Source: Seminavis robusta
Lineage: Eukaryota > Bacillariophyta > Bacillariophyceae > Naviculales > Naviculaceae
NCBI GenBank assembly: GCA_903772945.1
Contig: CAICTM010000881.1
Coordinates: 1 to 44,149, forward strand
Reading direction: 5' to 3'
Length of the DNA stretch: 44,149 nt
Every line of letters begins with the position of its first letter. Positions within the stretch are counted from its first letter, which is position 1. The notes beneath the pieces are model-generated. The model was not told the DNA's origin. It was given only the letters and a program-made list of their open reading frames with translations, and did no database searches. Below are positions 21,036 to 30,400 of this stretch, in pieces. The translations under genes were made by a program, and so were the position numbers.

Positions 21036-24000
21036 ATGGATGACAAGAGTTTCAAGGACGAAGGCAGCGACCATGGAAGCAGTGCTGGAGAAGAAGCAGG
21101 CAGTTGCAGCGTTCTCGATGTCAGCAGCAGCAACAACAAGAATGACCGACAAGAGATCGTGCATCGTTTGAAACAAGAGCTTCGAAAGCAAGACAACACC
21201 AGCGCTGTTCGAGCCTTGCGGATCATGGTGCTGGGGCTCTTGTTTGCGGCGGCAGCCGGTGTCTCGCTCGGGTTGTTCTTTTATGCTACCAACGAAGAAC
21301 AAGATGACTTTGAAACGGCCTTTGAGATTCACGCCACCAAGATCCTCGAGTCGTTTAGCAACACCTTGGAACGTCGATTGGTGGCCTTTGATACGCTGGC
21401 CAACACCATTACCAACTATGTCCATTCCACTCCGGGAGTGGAGTTCCCGTTTGTGACGCTGCCCAACTTTGAAGTGGCAGGAGCCGGTTACCGCGTCCAA
21501 GGCAGCAACGCCATTGTCCATTTCATGCCCATGGTGACCAACGAGAAACGAGAAGCCTGGGAAGTCTATTCCTTGGAGAATCGATTTCACATTGATAGGT
21601 CCTTTCTACGAGACAAGACTCTGAGACAAAACCAAGATGCTGCCTTTGAAGACTTGCTCACCACCATGGAAGCGGCGGAAGAGTCGGCTGGCAAGCAAAA
21701 GAGCGATGAGGGACAACGGTCTTTGCAGCAAGGACAAGCAGCAGCAGAAACAGAGGAGCAAGAACCTGAAATCTACAATATTACATTGGAAAGGAACAAC
21801 GTAACCGAAACGTTTACGGTGGAGGACAATGTGCTGCAGGATGGCACCGGCTTTCACCCCAAGCTTTATTTTAGAAGTCCAGCTACGGGTGTCGCGGTAC
21901 TGCCACCCAGGTCGGGTCCATTCTTTCCCCTTTGGCAACGGTCTCCTGTCAACGTTGTCAAGCAAGGAACTCTCAATCTCAACTTTATGGAGGGAGTCAC
22001 CCTCAAGGGAGTCTTGCCCTATTTACTGGAAGACCCCAAGTGCCTCGTCAATAGGGCCATCATTCTACCGCAAAACGAGGACGGCAACTTCAAAAAGAAT
22101 CTCCTGTTGAGTCAATACCGACACTCGGTGGACGAGTACAGCTGGGATCCCGTCTCATTTGCTGTCTACCCCATCTTTGATGACTTTTACAATCCTACCG
22201 AGTCGGTTCAACATCATCGTGATCATCTCGCGGGGGTCCTCGTGACAAACTTTTATTGGCGCCTCTACTTCCAAGACATTCTTCCCGCCGATGCCAAGGG
22301 TATCATCCTCGTCTTGTCGAATTCATTCAACCAGACATTCTCGTACAGAGTGGATGGACCCGATGTCACCTTCTTGGGAGAAGTGGATCCTGTGGACATG
22401 TACCAAAAGTACAAAGACATGGGTGTCACCGTGGATGCGACGTCGTATGCAAAAAGTCGAGCTCGCCCGGAAACCAGGACGTATACGACTGTCCCACTTC
22501 ACGACACCTTTGGTGTCTACACCCTCAGCGTCTACCCATCCGCGGATACGGAAAACGAGTATACTTCCAAGCAACCGCTCATCTTTTGTCTCGTTGTGGC
22601 CACTGTCTTTATTTGTACCGTGTTGGTCTTTATTCTGTTCGATTGTTTGGTGGAACGAAGGCAGCGGATTGTGCTGAACAGAGCACTCCAGTCAGGAGCC
22701 TTAGTGTCGAGTTTGTTTCCCGAACAAGTGCAGAATCGGCTCTACGATGAACATTCTGGGAACATCGGGAGGCGCAAACAAGACGAAGAGACCGCATGGA
22801 AGGTTGGCGACGGGCAAGATAATGTGGAAGGTGTTGGTCAAATCGCAGATGTCTACAACAACACGGTACGTATAGCTGATTTGCTTTTGTATTATTCAAA
22901 CAGGAAGCATGCATCTCTGGCTTGTCTCAACAGTGTCTCGTTGTGCATGGCCCAACTTCAGACAATCTTCTTTGCGGATTTGGCCGGATTCACCAAATGG
23001 AGTTCCACCAGACAACCAAAAGACGTGTTTTTGCTCCTCGAGACTCTGTATAGTGCCTTTGATAACATTGGCGAACGGCGTAATGTCTACAAAATTGAAA
23101 CCATCGTAAGTGAAGTTAGCTATTGGAAAAGCCAGTGAGAACTGAGTACCCACCAATGACTGACGCGTGTGCTCACGATAAACACCTCCAGGGAGACTGT
23201 TACGGTGAGTAGTTCAACAATCAGTGCGAGGGTGAAGTTCAGGTCGGAACCGAGCTCACTCACAGTGCAAATATATATTCTCGCAGTGGCAATTACTGGC
23301 TGCCCAACGCCCCAAGTCAATCACACAGTGATCATGGTCAAGTTTGCGAGAGACTGCCTGAATAAGATGGGCCAGTTGACGCACAAGCTCGCAGATACGT
23401 TGGGAGAAGACACCTTAGATCTGGGTTTCCGTGTCGGTCTTCACAGTGGCCCTGTGGTACGTGCGATGTTCACAGCTGCCGTTGCCTTCACGGTTCTTCG
23501 AGGAAACAGTGTCCTAACGTTTCATCTAATTGCTTTCTTCCATTGTTTGTCAAACTTCAGACGGCAGGTGTGCTCCGTGGAAAAAAGGTTCGTGTACAGT
23601 GGCATGGTGAGCTCTGGTCCTCTGCTGCCTTTTCCTGTCTAACACTTCACTTCTATATCTATGATATATCCCATGATACAGGCACGGTTCCAGCTCTTTG
23701 GCGACGCTGTCAATGTGGCTAGCAGAATGGAGAGGTAAGGAGAGAAGTTGTTGGGACATTGTCATAGCATCTGCAGGTGGGCTAATCATTCCTTGCCGTT
23801 CCATATTATGATCCTTAGCAATGGTGTACCAGGAAAGATCCACGTTTCGCAGGCGGTGGCGGATGAACTGATTGCTTCTGGAAATGGCTCCTGGTTGACC
23901 CCCCGGGAAGATATGATCGTTCCCAAAGGTAAAGGAACTATGCAAACCTATTTTGTACGGGTAGCATCCAGCCCTGGGACAAGCAAGAGTCACCTGTCTT

Positions 24001-24182
24001 CGCTTTCAAAAGCCACCAGTGATCGTAGCAAGAGTACCGGTACTAGCGCTGAACCCACGGTCGAGTCCAAGAGCTCTTTGGCTTCGATCCGTTCGGCGGA
24101 CGAGGGAACAAAGGAGGAAGATGACTGGATCGAGCAACCAACGAATGAAGAGCCGGATGCAACCACTAACAGTTGGGTTTAG
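21036..24182 (+). CDS. Receptor-type class III nucleotide cyclase (probable guanylate cyclase)
   Basis: An 866-residue membrane cyclase from seven exons: 21036-22865, 22962-23105, 23192-23204 (13 nt), 23287-23456, 23561-23587, 23682-23734 and 23819-24182. Order: a basic cytosolic N-terminus, TM1 (~61-84), an extracellular CHASE-like sensor region (~90-505), TM2 (~514-536), then the cyclase domain from ~611. Metal ligands are D616 (FFADLAGFTKW) and D660 (IETIGDCY, spelled only after splicing); N739 and R743 sit in FGDAVNVASRME. The purine-recognition Glu (E656) is of the guanylate-cyclase type, but the second position is Gln732 where animal guanylate cyclases have Cys, so GTP specificity is probable, not certain. 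It would make a cyclic nucleotide in response to an external or membrane signal. The ATG has a good context (ACCATGG). The ligand is unknown. Confidence 0.9.
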
Positions 24183-24654
24183 ACCCTCAGGAGGAGGATG
24201 TGGATGTGGTAGATGAGTTTGCATAAGATTGTGTGCATTTGTTTGAAGTCCAGCTAACTTGGACTATTAAAATATATAACTAGCTTGATTGCATACGGTA
24301 CCGTAGCTTGGTTGTCTGGTTCTCACCCTGGCAAATGCACACAGCCTTCGTCGAAGGAAACTACAAATGTGATAAGGAGTTGGCTGACTTTGCTGTCGAT
24401 TGAATAATCCAATCATTCGGAAGAACACACAAATAGCAGCTACAATTGAGGTCTAACGTATCGTTTTGGGTAAATTCTCATGGCAAATACAGATGCAGAT
24501 AGAATGGTTCAACTGTAACGACTTCTAACTGTGATTGGTGCCATTTCCAAGTAACCCGTTACTCTAAAATGTAGTTTGGTGAGACCGACCGAAGGGCAAC
24601 CGTGAAGTGATTGTTTCTTCCATCTATTCATTTCTTCCTGGAGTCCATCAGTAC
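24183..24654. other. Intergenic between converging genes
   Basis: A shared 3' region of the cyclase (plus) and the 116-residue protein (minus). A 24-bp near-repeat spans its right edge and is listed separately. Nothing else recognised. Confidence 0.5.
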
Positions 24655-24677
24655 TCATTTCTTCCTGGAGTTCATCA
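24627..24677. repeat. 24-bp tandem duplication covering a gene's stop codon
   Basis: Two copies of a 24-base unit (24627-24650 and 24654-24677), separated by GTA and differing at two positions, each contain TTCTTCCTGGAG. On the minus strand the right copy encodes the last residues MNSRKK and the stop of the 116-residue protein; the left copy would repeat this as MDSRKK plus a stop just downstream. Confidence 0.75.
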
Positions 24678-25005
24678 AGGCCACCACACCCACCATACCG
24701 GCAATGTAAACAGTGTGCCTATAAAGTTCATTCACGGGGCATGCCTTGCCTTCAACCTTCTCTTCGTCCTTGATGGCCGGTTTGGCCGCCATACCAGCCT
24801 TGATCGCTAGGGCAACGAATCCACCAACGTAGACGGCATGGCGGGCCCATTCTCCGAGAGGGCACTTGCTCGGTGCGCCAGCTACGGTAGCGGTGGCACC
24901 AAATCCAGCGTGCAACGCCACCATGCCTCCCACGTACAGAACATGGCGGATCAATTCTCCAGCCTGGGAGCCCTCCTTCTTGCTGTCGTCATCACCTCCA
25001 CTCAT
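24655..25005 (-). CDS. Small protein with three RHxxYxxG membrane-like repeats
   Basis: A 116-residue protein that I do not recognise. It has three degenerate copies of one module: GELIRHVLYVGGMVALHAG (residues 16-34), GEWARHAVYVGGFVALAIKAG-type (51-71) and NELYRHTVYIAGMVGVVAL (92-110). Each begins with an acidic/Arg-His pair and runs into a short hydrophobic, Gly-rich stretch that could be a membrane or amphipathic helix. Copies 2 and 3 are preceded by Cys-Pro. The N-terminus is Asp/Lys-rich and no signal peptide is evident. I chose the ATG at 25005; the frame extends upstream only through a non-ATG codon. It is divergent from the superoxide dismutase with about 430 bp between the starts, so the two may share regulation (inference). 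Function unknown. Confidence 0.7.
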   Translation of the reverse strand: MSGGDDDSKKEGSQAGELIRHVLYVGGMVALHAGFGATATVAGAPSKCPLGEWARHAVYVGGFVALAIKAGMAAKPAIKDEEKVEGKACPVNELYRHTVYIAGMVGVVALMNSRKK

Positions 25006-25436
25006 GATTGATTCTCTGCTGCGCTGATCCTTCAATTCCTTCTTGATAGCAATAGGTCTTTCTACCTTAGTTTGACAACCAGTTCGACAACCAGTTCGAC
25101 AAAATGATCACCACTTTGCTTATGCTATTCGTTGTCTTCTGTTGACTGTTCCGACCATCGGCAAAGCTTTTTGGGGCAGATGTTTCTGCAGAACCTTCGG
25201 CGGCTTCTCATCGGGTCGAGGAGTTCTGGTTTTGCAGTGACAGATGTTACTGCTGGCTTATTTCAACTTGTATCTTTGGATCTTTCCCAAGACGACTTTT
25301 GGATCTTTGGCCATCAACCACTCTCTCGGGGCCAAAACGAGCACTCCTCTTGACCATCAACAATACCAACACCAACCTGCCATCAATTTATATTATCACC
25401 CACATCAGTCAATCATCCTTCAAATAGCCCAGAACC
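25006..25436. promoter_or_regulatory. Shared divergent upstream region
   Basis: This 431-bp gap separates the starts of the minus-strand small protein and the plus-strand superoxide dismutase, so both promoters must lie here. A 12-bp tandem repeat, AACCAGTTCGAC twice, lies at about 25077-25100 and could be a binding site pair or chance. No TATA box or initiator can be placed confidently. Confidence 0.35.
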
Positions 25437-26153
25437 ATGTTATTCCTGAAGTCATCCACCGCCACACAGCTCTGGATTGTTCTTGTTGCCGTTGCCGCTG
25501 CTACTGTCAAAGCCGAATTTAAGCTCCCCAATCTCCCGTACGCCCACAAGGACTTGGAACCCTACATTAGCAGCTCCACTCTCAATGTGCATCATGGTAA
25601 CCACCATGCCAAATACATTGCAACACTGAATCACCTTGTCAAAGGCGGTGGCCGCGACCTCAAGAAAATGTCATTGGACGAAATCGTAGTGGAAGCGCAC
25701 AAGCGAGAAGATACAGGACTCTTCAACAACGCTGCTCAGTCCTGGAATCACGGCTTTTACTGGAAGTGTATGAAACCAGGTGGAGGAGGAGAGCCCACAG
25801 GATTGCTTTTGGAAAAGATTCAGGAACATTTTGGCTCTTATGCACAATTTGCCACCGAATTCAAAAATGCCGGCAATACCGCCTTTGGATCGGGATGGGC
25901 CTGGTTGGTGTACCACAAGGCGGGTGGGGCATTGCAAGTGACCAAAACCATTGGGGCAGGAAACCCCATGACCACGCCCGGTCTGGTGCCTATTTTATGC
26001 ATGGATGTATGGGAGCATGCATATTATTTGGACTACCAGAACAAACGACCAGAATACGCCGACACCTTTCTGGAAAAGCTCGTTAATTGGGACTTCGTAG
26101 CGGACAATCTCAAGGAGGCCATGGAAAGCAGTGGACGAGGAGAGGAATTGTAA
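25437..26153 (+). CDS. Fe-type superoxide dismutase with N-terminal signal peptide
   Basis: A 238-residue enzyme that converts superoxide to hydrogen peroxide and oxygen. Residues 1-26 form a hydrophobic signal peptide (QLWIVLVAVAAATVKA), so the protein enters the secretory route and may be secreted, vesicular or plastid-bound; a clear diatom plastid motif with an aromatic residue at the cleavage point is not obvious (AEFKLPN follows). The mature part is a full-length Fe/Mn superoxide dismutase. The metal ligands by alignment with the bacterial Fe enzyme are H52 (HHGNHHAKY), H105 (QSWNHGFYW), D190 and H194 (DVWEHAYYLDY). Q101 just before WNH is typical of the Fe-specific class. A single exon; the ATG is followed directly by the signal peptide. 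Confidence 0.93.
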   Translation: MLFLKSSTATQLWIVLVAVAAATVKAEFKLPNLPYAHKDLEPYISSSTLNVHHGNHHAKYIATLNHLVKGGGRDLKKMSLDEIVVEAHKREDTGLFNNAAQSWNHGFYWKCMKPGGGGEPTGLLLEKIQEHFGSYAQFATEFKNAGNTAFGSGWAWLVYHKAGGALQVTKTIGAGNPMTTPGLVPILCMDVWEHAYYLDYQNKRPEYADTFLEKLVNWDFVADNLKEAMESSGRGEEL

Positions 26154-27476
26154 AAAGCCACGAGAAACACAGATTTCGCGTCGTGTCAACTCTAGAACTC
26201 CTAGCTAGGCAGTGAAAGAATTCTTTTTGTTGTTGTTGCAGTTGTTCACGTATGGCGTTCTTATTTTGCTACATAGCAATTATCGGTAGAAGCAACGATT
26301 GGATGGATTATTCCTACTTTCAAGGCTCAAGGTGCTTGCATGTTGTAATGTAACGGATAGCTTTGCTTGAGCTAGCTAGCTAGTTAGTTAGTTATTAGTT
26401 CAGCAGACCAAACAAAAGTTAGATCTATTCGAATGGGTGTTGAACTTGACGGGGGAGCTGATGTATCTGAACGTACCGTACCTGTGCGTCCAGACCACTC
26501 TGCAGGGTTGTAAGAGAATCCAGTGGAGCTGTTGACTGCATTCAAAGCCGGTCTTTTCCCCTTCGAAGCTTCGTGGAATCACAATCGAATCCTAAGTGAT
26601 TGCGACATGCGACTAAGAAGTGAAGAAAGTTGAGCATTTAACAGTCTTGAAGCCGGTCTTTTCTCCCATGGGATCCTAAGTGCTTGTGACCTAGAGGTGA
26701 AGAAAGGGGAACATCCTGACCGGAATTGTATTATAATAGATGCCAAGAACCAGCTCATCTTCTATTCAGGGATTATTTGTTAATTCCATCGTGAACAAGG
26801 GACGGGACGATGAATTAGAAAAGCCATTTCACTATGACCACGTTGTATCTTGCCTTTCTTGGTTGCCAGTGGCAACGCGGAGAGACCTCACGATCTCTCA
26901 AGATCCGTTACCACACTTGGCACACCAAAGCAACAATGCAGAAAAATGATCCAGCTACATCGTAAAGATAGGGTAATAAATAGTAAAAACGTTTCAAACG
27001 TTACCGCATCCATGAATTGCCAATGACCATGCTATTCTTTGTGTTCACTTCCCTTGTGTGCTCAATGCTAAAAGTCTTTACAAAGTGAGCGAGTGTGCAA
27101 GTAGAAGTACTCAATGCTGAAGAAGGCATCTTTGAAGTGCGCCATGTCGTGTTTTTGGTCATAATGTAATGGTGGCAAGACGGCGAGATATCGTGCTGGG
27201 AAAAGTGATCCTATGGTATACGTAGCGCTGCGTAAGTTTGTACTGTAGCATCGTACTAACCCAGCTACCACAACCAAGCAAGACCTTCACCTTTATCAGG
27301 AAATCCAAAGACTATTACCGCTTTGCCGCGCCGTGCTTTTAAATTGACGATCAAGCAAGCAACCCGGTTACCAGTTAGCTGAGCTGAGCTGAGTGCGCGA
27401 GAGGGAAAAGATTTGCTTTGCTCATAATTGTCAACGCCAAGCGCTGTACGATTATACTCTCCCCCGACAAAACAAC
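26154..27476. other. Intergenic with a diverged direct repeat
   Basis: No gene seen. A (CTAG)n-type patch lies at about 26367-26390. A diverged direct repeat shares AAGCCGGTCTTTTC (26545-26558 and 26650-26663), followed in both copies by ATCCTAAGTG (about 26589 and 26673). The region immediately left of 27477 is the presumed promoter of the GDPH-domain gene. Confidence 0.45.
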
Positions 27477-30400
27477 ATGAAGTTGCTTCAAGCTGTTTCG
27501 TTCCTCTTGGTGGCCAACATGGCTGCGGCCGACCATGGCGTGGTGAGTGATTACTAGCTAGCTAGCTCTACTAGGAGCTGAAGATCGATCGTATAGGATA
27601 TGCGGCGAAGTGGCCGCCGACGGTGTCCACAAGAGCTGTTGGCTGTATCTTTCTTGTCGATGCTACCAGCACTCTGTTATCGTGTGCCAACCGGCTTTGC
27701 TGTTGCTGTTGCTGTTGCGAACTCGGCGTTGTCTTATCGTTGTCTCGAGTCGAGTCGACTCGGCTGGGGCGCCTAGGCGGTTTCGGTCTGTGTCCCACTG
27801 GCCGAGAACTCGATTCAATCATTCGATTCAATCTTCTTTGATGATGATACTGGTACTAACAAAAGCCCGATTCTTTCGTTTGCCTTTCCTGCTCAGACCG
27901 CACTGCAAGCTTTCTGTGGTGTGGAAACCATGGGGGCTGACCCCCTCAATGGCGCCGGTGCCTTCTGCGAGGCGAAGGACCTCACCCTGCCCACCAAGGA
28001 CGAAGTCTGCAAGTATTCCATGGACTCCCCCCTTGGCTATGAAATGGTGTCTACAAGCGACGCAGGAACTATTGATGTTAGCGTTGCCTGCGCCCCTCCG
28101 AATCCACCAAAGCCACCTTCAGATCGCACCCTCAACCAGTGCCCACAGTACGCCAAACCAGTCGAAGCTGGTGTGCCTCTGGATACCTCAATTCCCGAAA
28201 TTGACAAGTGCCAAATGAAGCGCAAAGATTCAATGTTGAAGTACTCGCCCAACTTTCCCAAAGACAGGCCTGATGTGTACATCGAAGTTAAGATCAAGGA
28301 ACCTCCTTACCACACATTCCAGTTTTACCCTTCGCTGTATCCCGATTTTGGCCCCAGCAAGAAAAAAGAAGGTGAAGGTTATGTTCCTATCGTTAACAAA
28401 ACCGTCTATGATATTCTCTACAGTGTTCAACCAGATGAGGGAGGGCAAGGTTTCAACTTCCGATACATCAGCAAGAATGGACCTGGAGCGTGGCAATCGT
28501 GCTCCTATTCCCCCATTGCCTTTGATATTGGTATGGATGGGAAAGTTGGGCGCATTGAAGACACAGTCAATGGATACAAGATTGATATTACTGGTGATGG
28601 AGAGATTGAACACTTGAAGGGATGGTTTGCCCCCGATGAGGGAATCTTGATTGATTTACACGATGAAGAAGGATTGGTCGACGTCTCAGGTATCCACATG
28701 ATGGGTGATATGGGTGGCAAGTACACTGATGGTTTTGCAAAGCTCAAGACTTACGATGCTAACTGTGATGACAAGCTTGATGGCGAAGAACTTGATGGTC
28801 TCTACATTTGGGTGGACAAGAACTCCAACCTCGAGATTGACAACCCAGATCTTCTTGACGATCCTGCCGGCGAGATGTTCACTCTTGGCTACTACAAGAT
28901 CAAGTCTCTGAATACCATCCATGATGACCTCAAATCCTGTGCCGAATTGGAGGATGGTTCCCGCATGCTTATGCATGATCTCTGGTTTGATGGATTCGAC
29001 GAGCGTCGTCGTCTTCAAAGTCTGAGAGGTCGTCGTCTCTTGGAGTCACGACAACTTGGTGGTGATGACTCCAAGGACAAGTCTATGTCCAAGGACAAGT
29101 CGGACTCCATGGATACCAAGTCCGGTTCCAAGGATACCAAGTCCGGTTCCAAGGATACCAAGTCCGGTTCCAAGGATACCAAGTCCGGTTCCAAGGATAC
29201 CAAGTCCGGTTCCAAGGATACCAAGTCCGGTTCCAAGGATACCAAGTCCGGTTCCAAGGACTCTGGTTCTGATGATGGTGAGGCGGCTGTCTCGCGAGAA
29301 AAATGTGAAGCTGCAATTTTGTGTGGCCCCAAGCCCAGCACCCCTGAACCAAAAACACCCGAAGAGCCTGAAACACCCGAAGAGCCTGAAACACCCGAAA
29401 AGCCTGAAGCACCCGAAGAGCCTGAGGGATGTGGAGCAAAGCCAATCCCCGATCATCTCCCTATTGGAGGATATTATGAGGGTAACCCCCAGTGTACCTC
29501 GGGTGGATCGATGGCACCCCTTGGATTTGATTTTGGCTGGAAGATGGATGGTTGCCAAGATGGTTCCTACACTCTTGATAGTGCTCCATCAGGTGGTGGA
29601 GAGATTAAGGGATCCTGCGGCATTGCATCCTCGATTGTATTCGACGTCACATGTAATGCTGACAAATCAGCCACTCTTACTTGGTCTGGTGAAGGTTCCT
29701 CCAATGTTGTGATCAAGATGAAGGGTGGAAATGGTGGAAGATTGTATGGCGAAGGCCACAATGGAATGGATTTCTTCGCTGGTCTCACTAAATCAGGAAA
29801 CCAAGCAGGCATCAGTCACATTGAAGTCTGTCTCAATTGTGTTGGTTCTGATTGCGTTCCTGAAACCCCAGAAGAGCCAGAAGAACCTGAAACCCCAGAA
29901 GTGCCAGAAGAACCTGAAACCCCAGAGGTTCCAGAAGAACCTGAAACCCCAGAAGAGCCCAAGTCTGGGTCCAAGTCCAAGTCTGGATCGAAGGATGAGC
30001 CCAAGTCCGGATCCAAGGATGACAAACCCAAGTCCGGATCCAAGGATGACAAGTCCGGATCCCCAAGTCTGGATCCAAGGATGACAAGCCCAAGTCCGGA
30101 TCCAAGGATGACAAGCCCAAGTCCGGATCCAAGGATGAGCCCAAGTCCGGATCCAAGGATGACAAGCCCAAGTCCGGATCCAAGGATGACAAGCCCAAGT
30201 CCGGATCCAAGGATGACAAGCCCAAGTCCGGATCCAAGGATGAGCCCAAGTCCGGATCCAGGATGACAAGCCCAAGTCCGAGTCCAAGGATGACAAGCCC
30301 AAGTCCGGATCCAGGACGACAAGCCCAAGTCCGGATCCAAGGAGACAAGAACACAGCCCAAGTCCGGATCCAAGGACGACAAGCCCAAGTCCGGACCAAG

